Source of the DNA: Nitrospirota bacterium
Lineage (GTDB): Bacteria > Nitrospirota > 9FT-COMBO-42-15 > HDB-SIOI813
Direction: 5' to 3'
NCBI GenBank assembly: GCA_023248365.1
Contig: JAHFER010000021.1
Coordinates: 1-7,583, forward strand
Length of the DNA: 7,583 nucleotides
Positions 1 through 5,793 of the stretch are shown piece after piece. The first letter of the stretch is position 1. Every line of letters starts with the position of its first letter. The position numbers and the translations under genes were made by a program. The notes under the pieces were generated by a model. The model ran no database searches. It had not been told where the DNA came from and saw only the letters and a program-made list of their open reading frames with translations.

Positions 1-88
1 TCATAACAGGTCCGATTTTGGTTAGAGAATCCACAACCGCCTGGCGTGAAACAACGACTCCCCAGCGGCCTGTTTCACTGCTCCCTGC
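1..88 (-). pseudogene. In-frame continuation of the RND transporter beyond the TGA stop
   Basis: Directly after the TGA at 91-89 the same reading frame stays open to the window edge (29 codons). It first reads AGSSET, the rest of the repeat-derived tract, then GRWGVVVSRQAVVDSLTKIGPVM. The last part matches what normally follows the fourth membrane helix in RND/MMPL exporters, a cytoplasmic segment with an R-x-A-V-x-x-S-x-x-K-x-G-P-V-M pattern. The gene is therefore interrupted, not naturally short. No good ribosome-binding site or start codon is visible here for separate translation of the second half. Whether the remainder beyond the window is intact cannot be seen. Confidence 0.7.
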
Positions 89-107
89 TCACTGCTCACT
101 GCTTACT
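80..107 (-). repeat. Heptad array A, inside the RND gene
   Basis: Four tandem seven-base units in perfect register. On the plus strand they read GCTCCCT, GCTCACT, GCTCACT and GCTTACT; on the coding strand AGTAAGC, AGTGAGC, AGTGAGC and AGGGAGC. The tract and its flanks add about 15-20 codons at a point where RND proteins normally have a short cytoplasmic turn, and they supply the premature TGA. The unit belongs to the same degenerate family as the intergenic arrays at 1350-1377, 5286-5314, 5720-5768 and 7073-7093. Confidence 0.8.
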
Positions 108-1300
108 TTTGCATTGCCAAGCTCTTCATAGTATCTCTTTAATATCTGCACAGAATGTCCTGCTGCAACAGCAAGGATTAAAATTGGAGTCATCATATTC
201 CACGGATCAAGCGGGATTTTAAAGACACCCATTAATCCAACCGCCCACACAACACTTAAAAGGGCACAAACAATGGGAAGGATCATCCCCTGTATACTCT
301 GGAAAACAAAATAAAGCACAATCATTATCACAATAAGAGCAAGGGGATACACATACTTTGTCATTCTCAATGAATCCGCCTCAAGAAAAGCCAGGGCAAT
401 AGGCAGTCCACCCACATATATATCTGTATTTGCATCTTTATATTTATCAACAATCTCAAGTATCTTCTTATGAATAGTAGAATCACTGACATACCACTGT
501 TCCCAACTCTTTTCGCCGCCGCCCGCTACGGCTGGCCATTTTCCTTGCTCACCCCCACCCTGACCCTCCCCCGTCGAGGGGGAGGGAGAAGTAGTTGGGC
601 TGACATCTTGCTTCTTCTCTGTCGTACCTCCGCCCCCCTGCCACTTCTTCCAGTCCTCCTCAGCATATGCAGAAGAAATACCTACGACCTCGGATAGACG
701 GGGTTTTCCAAGCCTGTCATAGGGGGACAAGAATGTCCCGCTATGAGGTATTTGACTTGTTTTCTTCGACCAGTCACTTGCCCCGCCTTTAAAATCCAGG
801 ATAATTGCTGCTACTTTTCCATCTGCTGAGACAAGGCTGTTTACAAACATGGGATTCGAGTAGACCCTGTTCTTTAATTCCTTCATCCCTTCAGGGGTAT
901 ATTCAATCCCTTCAAGCATACTCTTAATCTCAAGGGTATTGCCCTCAGCTCTGACATACTTAACCTTTTTGTCTGCAATGCTTACAACATTATTCTCTAA
1001 AATACCGGGTATCTTTTTTACTTCTTCATTTATACGCCTTAACTTTTCTATATCTGAAGGATTAAATATGTCTCCGTCCTTTGACGCCAGACCAATTAAC
1101 ACAACACGGCTGCCGCCGAATTGTTTCTCTATCTCATTATTAAGTTTCACATAGGGATGTTCCTGTGGAAGCAGCGCCTTTGGGTCCAGAACCATAGAAA
1201 GACTCTTGAACTGATAAGCAAAGAAGAATGTCGCAAAAATGGTAAGTAAAATGATAGTAACAGGAAAGCGGACAATACGTTTTATGTGTTTTTGTAACAT
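89..1300 (-). CDS. RND/MMPL-family transporter, N-terminal half, cut by in-frame TGA
   Basis: This encodes the first 403 residues of an inner-membrane RND-superfamily (MMPL type) exporter. Visible parts are a first membrane helix (about residues 13-33), a large periplasmic domain, then a cluster of membrane helices (about 315-390) containing the family-like stretches YVGGLPIALAFLEAD and ILILAVAAGHSVQILKRYYEE. The ATG at 1300 has an AAGGAG site 7 nt upstream. Complete family members usually have about 750-850 residues, so this is about half. The stop at 91-89 lies in a seven-base repeat tract, and the same frame resumes with RND-like sequence (see 1-88). Residues about 236-253 (TSPSPSTGEGQGGGE) come from a palindromic repeat and lie in the periplasmic loop. 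It is the third gene after a LolA-like protein and an outer-membrane barrel, a pairing that suggests transport of a hydrophobic substrate. The family call is firm; the substrate is unknown, and the gene may be a pseudogene. Confidence 0.85.
   Translation of the reverse strand: MLQKHIKRIVRFPVTIILLTIFATFFFAYQFKSLSMVLDPKALLPQEHPYVKLNNEIEKQFGGSRVVLIGLASKDGDIFNPSDIEKLRRINEEVKKIPGILENNVVSIADKKVKYVRAEGNTLEIKSMLEGIEYTPEGMKELKNRVYSNPMFVNSLVSADGKVAAIILDFKGGASDWSKKTSQIPHSGTFLSPYDRLGKPRLSEVVGISSAYAEEDWKKWQGGGGTTEKKQDVSPTTSPSPSTGEGQGGGEQGKWPAVAGGGEKSWEQWYVSDSTIHKKILEIVDKYKDANTDIYVGGLPIALAFLEADSLRMTKYVYPLALIVIMIVLYFVFQSIQGMILPIVCALLSVVWAVGLMGVFKIPLDPWNMMTPILILAVAAGHSVQILKRYYEELGNAKVSSEQ
547..592. repeat. 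Palindromic C/G-rich repeat inserted in-frame in the RND gene
   Basis: The plus strand has CCCTCCCCC (564-572), a GTCGA loop, then GGGGGAGGG (578-586), a perfect 9-bp stem. It is preceded by the direct CACCCCCACCCTGACC lead-in typical of dispersed hairpin repeats whose shadow translation reads LTPTLTLPRRGGG. In the coding frame it gives a Pro/Ser/Gly-rich stretch (TSPSPSTGEGQGGGE) that breaks the otherwise ordinary periplasmic domain of the transporter. Such elements usually sit between genes; here the reading frame is kept. Confidence 0.7.
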
Positions 1301-1349
1301 ATCAATACTCCTTATTAAATTAAAGGGTTCAAGGGGTCAAATAACTCCT

Positions 1350-1377
1350 TCTAACCTCTTACTTCTTATTTCTAACT
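1350..1377 (-). repeat. Heptad array B, upstream of the RND gene
   Basis: Four units in register on the plus strand: TCTAACC, TCTTACT, TCTTATT and TCTAACT. They are followed by a looser pyrimidine-rich tail to about 1390. The coding-strand versions each contain TAA or TAG. The array lies between the 124-bp palindrome and the ribosome-binding site of the RND gene, so it is probably in the untranslated part of the shared transcript. No convincing promoter is visible in the 216-bp gap. Confidence 0.75.
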
Positions 1378-1393
1378 TCTTCTCCTAACATCG

Positions 1394-1517
1394 GTTGACG
1401 CTCAAAAATGCCCAGGTGCAAGGAAGGACAAGGATTTGAGCCGAGGCGTACTACTTTGTACGTTGAGGCTATAATCCGCAGTCCTGACGCCGCAGATGGG
1501 CGTTTTTCAGCGTCAAC
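1394..1517. repeat. 124-bp imperfect palindromic element (MITE-like)
   Basis: The ends form 21-bp inverted repeats with two mismatches: GTTGACGCT-C-AAAAA-T-GCCCA at 1394-1414, against the reverse complement of 1497-1517, which has G and C at the two variable positions. Pairing continues inside: AGGAC (1425-1429) with GTCCT (1481-1485), GGATT (1432-1436) with AATCC (1473-1477), and CGTAC (1447-1451) with GTACG (1458-1462) around a six-base TACTTT loop. It has no coding capacity and no U-run, so it is not a standard terminator. The outer base at 1517 is also the last base of the barrel gene's TAG stop. It is probably a non-autonomous mobile or structural repeat; copies elsewhere in the genome would confirm that. 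Confidence 0.8.
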
Positions 1518-3154
1518 TAAAAGCTGTATTTAACTTCCATATAGGCCCTGTCATCATGGTCAAAGTAACCAAAGAAGTTCAGTCTTCCGGGGTCAGGGCC
1601 TGGACTGCCTGAAAATATATCAAAGCCAAATAAGAATGTTACCTTATCTGTATACCTGTATTCAAGCTTTGGCCTGAAGAGATACTCATGCCGGTTGAGT
1701 AATGATATTGCAAGAAGTTGTGGTACCATTGTCCCATACCGGATCTCTTTCCTGGCAAAGAGCGACATAGCATCTTCATGTGCTTGCTGTTGAATCTCCT
1801 TAGTATGACCCAGGATGATGTCCTGTGAAAAATCTAAGGATATATCGGTTCCGAAAAGAACTGTTTTTACTCCCACAACATGCTTCCAGTAATCTCTCTG
1901 TAGTTCACCAAATACTCCACCTGTAGGTGTGCAACCTGTACATGTTCCCCAGTATTTTCCACCCACATATGCTACCTCACCTTCGAGAACTATCTTTCCA
2001 AAGCTCTTTGCAAGACCTAACCCATACTCAGTCATTCTTCTATAGCGAGGCGTAAAATCAACCGAAGGCGAAATGCCGAGATTCCCAAGACCAAGCCCTT
2101 CTATTGACCTGAATGCTGTAGGGAAATCATCCCATGTATAGAAATAAGTAAGCGCAAATTCTAATCCCCCCACCATGCCGGATGTCCGCAGACCGGCTTC
2201 ACTGTTTTTTAAAGTTATAGGAACCGGTTTAAGTCCCGGGAGTTTTTGAAACTGAGACCACTCAGACCGAAGCGGTGCTGGTTCATGCCCCCTTACATCA
2301 GGGATCCATAATCCCTCTATTGTAAGCGGTCCGAGGTAATAATCACCTTTAACCATCCAGAGAGGTATGTACCTGTCTGCAATATCACGCAATATATGTT
2401 CCTTAAAATCAAGCGGATTAACATCATCAAGTATACGCCACCCTTCAACAATCCCCCACCTGATTATCTGTTTCCCTATTCTGAAGTCCATACTCCCCAA
2501 ATACATATCAAGATAAATCTCCTTGAGGGCTATACCATATTTATCAACATCAATAACCCTGAGGTTCTTTATTTCAGGTTCCGGTTTTCCAGGGTCGGGC
2601 GGTTGAATAAATGTAAATGCCTTGATTGGCGCAATAGTCCCAACATCCTGAAAATCATATGCAAGATCGTAGTATACCAATGCCCTGCCGCTTAGTTTGA
2701 CATGTGAATTAAATGAATAAGAAGGTTCAACCTGAAGTATATTTAAAATCTTGGCAAAGGCAGGCGGACTTTCATATCTGTAGGCAGTCTCATTTTTGAT
2801 GTATCCCCTTATCTCTATGTCTTTAAAAATATCATCATTCAGCCATGCTAATATGCCCCGGGGCGGTGAAGGTGGGGCGCTTTCTCCCATAATCTGCGGA
2901 ATAGTACCTTCTGCTGGAGGAAGTGCAGGAGCCTCTGCCTGCATCCCTGGCTGAGGCATTATTCCATCAATAGCAGGCTTAACTTCAGTTGGAATAACCT
3001 GCTTTGAAGTTCCTTCCTGTGGCGGGAGTGTTGACTCCTCCTTCTGTACACTTTCAGAAGGAGCTGGTTCCTCTCCCTTCACAATCACAGGATTTAAAAA
3101 CAGGATGCTTCCGACTATCGCTATTACAAAAAAAGAAGATAAGGAAACTTTCAT
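1517..3154 (-). CDS. DUF1302-like outer-membrane beta-barrel protein
   Basis: A 545-residue exported protein. It has a signal peptide (MKVSLSSFF, then a hydrophobic core to about residue 25), a Pro/Glu/Ser-rich low-complexity linker (about 27-100), then alternating aromatic and polar strands typical of a beta-barrel. The last residues are KYSF, ending in the C-terminal Phe used for outer-membrane assembly. The stretch GKQIIRWGIVEGWRILDDVNPLDF resembles the conserved core of DUF1302-type barrels. C405 and C408 (TCTGC) could form a loop disulfide. The ATG at 3154 was chosen because it opens directly onto the signal peptide; a TTG at 3190 would add 12 residues, and neither start has a strong ribosome-binding site. 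It follows the LolA-like gene by 51 bp and precedes the RND gene, so it is probably the outer-membrane part of one export or lipid-handling system. The exact family is less sure than the barrel nature. Confidence 0.75.
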   Translation of the reverse strand: MKVSLSSFFVIAIVGSILFLNPVIVKGEEPAPSESVQKEESTLPPQEGTSKQVIPTEVKPAIDGIMPQPGMQAEAPALPPAEGTIPQIMGESAPPSPPRGILAWLNDDIFKDIEIRGYIKNETAYRYESPPAFAKILNILQVEPSYSFNSHVKLSGRALVYYDLAYDFQDVGTIAPIKAFTFIQPPDPGKPEPEIKNLRVIDVDKYGIALKEIYLDMYLGSMDFRIGKQIIRWGIVEGWRILDDVNPLDFKEHILRDIADRYIPLWMVKGDYYLGPLTIEGLWIPDVRGHEPAPLRSEWSQFQKLPGLKPVPITLKNSEAGLRTSGMVGGLEFALTYFYTWDDFPTAFRSIEGLGLGNLGISPSVDFTPRYRRMTEYGLGLAKSFGKIVLEGEVAYVGGKYWGTCTGCTPTGGVFGELQRDYWKHVVGVKTVLFGTDISLDFSQDIILGHTKEIQQQAHEDAMSLFARKEIRYGTMVPQLLAISLLNRHEYLFRPKLEYRYTDKVTFLFGFDIFSGSPGPDPGRLNFFGYFDHDDRAYMEVKYSF

Positions 3155-3205
3155 GCCGGATAGAATACTTGAAGATATTCTGAACTGCAATAGCCTTTTA
3201 ATATT

Positions 3206-4012
3206 CTACGGTCCCTCCCCCCGTTTTAATAATCTCTCAGTAAACAGGTCATCACCAAATCCATTATTAACTTTCAGATCACTTATTGCAAATATGGTAG
3301 AATGACCTGTCTGTAAATTTTTTACTGTCGCAGCCTTCCAAACCCAGAGATTTCCACTCTTCTGCCAGGTTATATTCTGTACTTTCAGAGGCTCCTTCTT
3401 CTGATCAAAATACTCAATCTTTACTGTCTTCCAGTCATCCTTCAAGATCCAGAAAATCCTTTTACTGTACGCTGAACCCTGAACCTTTGGTTTACTCTCA
3501 ACAACATAGCATGTCTGTCCTTCACATGGCTTTTCTCCAATAAACTCATGGGTATCCTCATCCAAACGTCTCTGCCCCATATCAGCAAATGTAAGGTCTG
3601 ATCCCATAAAGGCATCATCCTGGCTGCGGGTAGATATTACGCTTACCTTTCTAAGCGCCGGCAAATAAAGCCAGAGTCCGTCAATTTTCCCCTCTTCAGC
3701 ATAATCCCATATTAGAAAGCCAGTACCTTTTGAATCAGGCGGATGGGTTGTAAAGAATATTGTCTTGCTGTAGAAACCTGCTTTTCCCCTGTAATTTTTC
3801 CAGTAACGCTGTGTAATAATCTTTTTCTCCTGCCCCTGAGCAGAAACAAGTGTGAGTGTTACTGTAGATTTCTGATCATCCCCTGCGGGAAGCTCTTCTA
3901 CCTTTTTCATTATATCCAGACCAGTTAACGCCGCCTGGACTGTGGAAGAAAGCAGTATAGAAACTGCAAATAAAAGTAGAAAACGGATAAAAAAGGATTT
4001 GTTTCTAAACAT
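3206..4012 (-). CDS. Periplasmic LolA-like (outer-membrane lipoprotein-sorting) protein
   Basis: A 268-residue protein with a clear Sec signal peptide (MFRNKSFFIR, hydrophobic core, likely cleavage after VQA at residue 27) and no lipobox cysteine, so it should be soluble in the periplasm. The body reads as the LolA-like family typified by TP_0789. It has WDYAEEGKIDGLWLYLPALRKV, then SDLTFADMGQRRLDEDTHEFIGE, and later YSKRIFWILKDDWKTVKIEYFD. A CEGQTC pair may form a disulfide. The ATG at 4012 has AAGGAG 8 nt upstream; the TTG one codon earlier is a poorer choice. Proteins of this family are often encoded beside RND/MMPL pumps and are thought to carry hydrophobic cargo from pump to outer membrane, which fits the two genes downstream. 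The cargo is unknown. Confidence 0.82.
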   Translation of the reverse strand: MFRNKSFFIRFLLLFAVSILLSSTVQAALTGLDIMKKVEELPAGDDQKSTVTLTLVSAQGQEKKIITQRYWKNYRGKAGFYSKTIFFTTHPPDSKGTGFLIWDYAEEGKIDGLWLYLPALRKVSVISTRSQDDAFMGSDLTFADMGQRRLDEDTHEFIGEKPCEGQTCYVVESKPKVQGSAYSKRIFWILKDDWKTVKIEYFDQKKEPLKVQNITWQKSGNLWVWKAATVKNLQTGHSTIFAISDLKVNNGFGDDLFTERLLKRGEGP

Positions 4013-4033
4013 CAAATAATCTCCTTTCCGGTC

Positions 4034-4062
4034 AAAAAAAACGGATAGATTAATCTATCCGT
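4034..4062 (-). terminator. Intrinsic terminator after the methyltransferase gene
   Basis: Positions 4041-4062 form a perfect 22-bp palindrome (arms ACGGATAGA and TCTATCCGT around TTAA). On the minus strand it is followed at once by eight T (4041-4034). This is a textbook Rho-independent signal for leftward transcription. It ends only 7 nt before the AAGGAG ribosome-binding site of the LolA-like gene, which leaves no room for a downstream promoter. It may therefore work as a partial terminator or attenuator. The perfect symmetry would also suit a dimeric repressor. Confidence 0.8.
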
Positions 4063-4087
4063 TGTACTATTAACGCACTATCAAAAG

Positions 4088-4169
4088 TCGTCATTCCCGT
4101 GAAAACGGGAATCCATGTGTGGTGCAACATATTGAACAGACTGGATTCCCACTTTCGTGGGAATGACGA
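4088..4169. repeat. Pair of inverted ATTCCC hairpin repeats
   Basis: The left unit (about 4088-4114) reads CGTCATTCCC, GT, GAAA, AC, GGGAATCCA. The right unit (4142-4169) is its inverse, with stem AC/GT in place of GT/AC. Each unit folds into an 8-bp stem with a GAAA tetraloop on one strand, and the two together could form a larger stem around a 27-base spacer. They resemble the widespread ATTCCC-N-GGGAAT repeats (dRS3-like in Neisseria). The element begins about 10 bp after the methyltransferase stop and precedes the terminator. Confidence 0.8.
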
Positions 4170-4179
4170 AGCCTTGCAT

Positions 4180-5214
4180 TTATGGTTTTATCGCAGTCAG
4201 AACTGTAAATGGGCTCGGCTGGATTAATTTCTTAAATTCAATCCCTCTGAAACCTGCCTCTTCAAGCCAATCTGTTATTTCTTTCTCAGAATATGCAGCG
4301 CCCGCAGGGGTATGAATAAGCTGGTTAACTCCGATTAGTGCAGAAAGTTCAGGTCCGGTCTTATCTGCATTAAGCATCTGTTCCTGTAAAATCAGAGTAC
4401 CGCCGCTCACCATTGAATCGAAGGCCTTCTTAAATGTCTTTTTGTTTACCTCAGGAGATTCCTGATTCATCATGGATGAAAGCAGGACTACATCATGACC
4501 TGATCCAAAATTGTCTTTAAGGTAATCACCTTCCATGGTTGTCACCTGATCTTCCGAATTATACCTCTTAATAATCTCTTGTGTTATCTTAAGCGTCTGA
4601 GGAAGATCAAAGATTATTCCTTTCATACCTGGTGACTTTTTGCACAGAAATATTGTAAATTGCCCGGGTCCGCCTGCAATATCAAGCATCTGCTTCTTTC
4701 CCTTTAAATCCACTGTATCAGCCAGCAGATATGCCTGCCCAACACCTCTGTCATGCATACCCATTATATAATTTCTTGTTGCCTCTTCACTTATATCGTG
4801 AGGTTTATGAATAGCAGGTTTCCCGGTAACCACTGATTCGGTTAAACCCAGCCATGGGGTATACCAGTCATCAAACATTGAAACAATGCCGCCCTGATAC
4901 CTTTCACGCCCTTTAACAAGGAAGTAATCTGAGACCGCTGTATTGCTGTACTTCCCATCTTTACGATTTAACAAACCAAGCGCAGTACAGGCGACAAGCA
5001 ATATATCCAATCCCCGTTTATCAGCATTAGATTGAACAGCAAGCTCTTCTACTGTAGCATCTTTCGTATTGCGGCCATCAAGCTTAGTAAATATATCAAG
5101 CCGATTTGCAGCATGTAAGACCCTTGAACTCCAGTAAGCAGAAGCAATCTTCATTACAAACATAAAATCAGGTCCGCTACCCCAGGAGTCTTTTGGTTTT
5201 TGTTCCTCCCCCAT
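4180..5214 (-). CDS. SAM-dependent methyltransferase with N-terminal dimerisation domain
   Basis: A 344-residue cytoplasmic enzyme of the O-methyltransferase group that includes plant-type and BchU-like members. Residues about 17-100 form a winged-helix dimerisation domain (ASAYWSSRVLHAANRLDIF, then EELAVQSNADKRGLDILL). Residues 177-186 (LDIAGGPGQF) are the SAM-binding glycine motif, followed by FDLP (202-205) and GDYL (229-232). The site where classical O-methyltransferases carry the catalytic His reads SSMMNQE (246-252), with no His. The acceptor may therefore be a carbon, or another base may be used. The start at 5214 has a strong AGGAGG 6 nt upstream. It sits between a His-rich small gene and a terminator. 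The family assignment is strong and the substrate is unknown. Confidence 0.85.
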   Translation of the reverse strand: MGEEQKPKDSWGSGPDFMFVMKIASAYWSSRVLHAANRLDIFTKLDGRNTKDATVEELAVQSNADKRGLDILLVACTALGLLNRKDGKYSNTAVSDYFLVKGRERYQGGIVSMFDDWYTPWLGLTESVVTGKPAIHKPHDISEEATRNYIMGMHDRGVGQAYLLADTVDLKGKKQMLDIAGGPGQFTIFLCKKSPGMKGIIFDLPQTLKITQEIIKRYNSEDQVTTMEGDYLKDNFGSGHDVVLLSSMMNQESPEVNKKTFKKAFDSMVSGGTLILQEQMLNADKTGPELSALIGVNQLIHTPAGAAYSEKEITDWLEEAGFRGIEFKKLIQPSPFTVLTAIKP

Positions 5215-5218
5215 TAAT

Positions 5219-5257
5219 CCCCTCCTCTCTAAATTAGCGCAGAGCGCAGAGAGCTAA
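5219..5257 (-). promoter_or_regulatory. Strong ribosome-binding site with possible alternative hairpins
   Basis: AGGAGGGG (5226-5219) serves the methyltransferase start. Just upstream is a heptad pair, AGCGCAG twice on the plus strand (5236-5249). AGAGAG (5248-5253) could pair with CTCTCT (5225-5230), which takes in the first bases of the ribosome-binding site. TTAGC (5234-5238) could instead pair with GCTAA (5253-5257). The two pairings exclude each other. A regulatory role is only a possibility. Confidence 0.35.
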
Positions 5258-5285
5258 TAATAGTAGCAGCATAACTTACTTGATG

Positions 5286-5314
5286 CCCTATGCCCTATGC
5301 CCCTACACCCTATG
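5286..5314 (-). repeat. Heptad array D, directly after the His-rich gene
   Basis: The plus-strand units are CCCTATG, CCCTATG, one extra C, CCCTACA and CCCTATG. On the coding strand each of these reads as a TAG-containing heptad such as CATAGGG. The array starts within 5 bp of the stop codon of the small His-rich gene. Its unit differs in letters from the other arrays but keeps the same seven-base register and the central TA. Confidence 0.75.
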
Positions 5315-5318
5315 CTTG

Positions 5319-5669
5319 TTAGTGAGCGTGTCCGTGCGCAGCATGCTCATGACCGTGCTCATGTCCATGTTCATGCTCATCTTCATCTCCATTTCCTTCA
5401 AACTTTTCCCGCTGAGCAACATCTATCTCAGCAATAAGCTCTATCAGTATTGCAGCATGTTCTTTTTCATCTTCAAGCAGATGCTCAAGTGTATGCACTA
5501 CCTCACCAACCGCAGGAAAATCAGAACCGCTGATAACCGCCTTCTGATATTCTAATTTATTTATTAATCCTAAAACCTCTGTCAGGTCATTCCTTAAATC
5601 GGCAAGCGCCTTTTCTGCATCCGATAATGTACCATGAGAATGACTGTGATCTGATCCTGTTCCACACAT
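5319..5669 (-). CDS. Small protein with His-rich ends and a ferritin-like helical core
   Basis: This 116-residue protein was not recognised as a named family. It starts MCGTGSDHSHSHG (Cys2, His8, His10, His12). It then has two predicted amphipathic helices (about 16-46 and 54-91) and ends in an acidic, His-rich tail (residues 95-116, nine His, mostly alternating with Glu or Gly). The second helix carries EHLLEDEKEHAAIL, with E68-x-x-H71 like the metal-binding motif of rubrerythrin and ferritin-like proteins; E31 or E40 of the first helix could complete a site in a dimer. Two helices match the length of half-ferritins such as encapsulated ferritin. A metal-binding or metal-storage role (Ni, Zn, Cu or Fe) is inferred from composition only. 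The ATG at 5669 has AAAGGAG 9 nt upstream. No signal peptide is present. Confidence 0.8.
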   Translation of the reverse strand: MCGTGSDHSHSHGTLSDAEKALADLRNDLTEVLGLINKLEYQKAVISGSDFPAVGEVVHTLEHLLEDEKEHAAILIELIAEIDVAQREKFEGNGDEDEHEHGHEHGHEHAAHGHAH

Positions 5670-5719
5670 TGTTGTAATCTCCTTTCTAAAAATGTTACAT
5701 ATTAAACATCAACTTTGCT

Positions 5720-5768
5720 TCTTACTTCTTACGGCATATGGTTTATGGCTTACACCTTACGCCTTACG
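5720..5768 (-). repeat. Heptad array E, longest of the set (seven units)
   Basis: Seven consecutive plus-strand units in perfect register: TCTTACT, TCTTACG, GCATATG, GTTTATG, GCTTACA, CCTTACG and CCTTACG. Six of the seven contain TAA on the coding strand. The array fills most of the gap between the phosphatase stop and the His-rich gene and abuts the GCAGGCT palindrome at 5768. The changing letters within a constant period show it is a degenerate family, not a recent expansion. Confidence 0.85.
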
Positions 5769-5792
5769 CAGGCTAAAGCCTGCGGCTACCTA
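5768..5792. repeat. GTAGCCGCAGGC palindromic element at the phosphatase 3' end
   Basis: GCAGGCT and AGCCTGC (5768-5774 and 5777-5783) form a perfect 7-bp stem with an AA loop, followed by GGCTACC. On the coding strand it reads GTAGCCGCAGGC, TTT, AGCCTGC and begins within 4 bp of the phosphatase TAA stop. A half copy sharing GCCTGCGGCTAC lies at 7138-7149, just after another stop codon. Very similar short elements are common in environmental bacterial genomes. There is no U-run, so termination is unlikely. Confidence 0.7.
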
Positions 5793-5793
5793 C

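Noticed and set aside
80..107. Simple phase-variation switch of the RND gene
   Set aside because: Changing the unit number by one or two would shift frame, and loss of three units would be needed to restore it, so ordinary slippage would not make a clean on/off switch.
470..697. Plus-strand open frame containing LTPTLTLPRRGGG
   Set aside because: It is the antisense shadow of the RND gene across the C/G hairpin repeat; this peptide is a well-known artefact of such repeats and has no ribosome-binding site or homology.
1394..1517. The long palindrome as a Rho-independent terminator for the barrel gene
   Set aside because: The stem is too long and interrupted and no U-run follows it on the coding strand; a repeat element fits better.
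2396..2695. Plus-strand open frame of 99 codons
   Set aside because: Antisense to the beta-barrel gene, with low-complexity Asn/Ile composition and no start signals.
5280..5555. Plus-strand open frame of 91 codons with Met-rich hydrophobic sequence
   Set aside because: It is produced by reading the His codons of the small His-rich gene and heptad array D in antisense; the minus-strand gene has a good ribosome-binding site.
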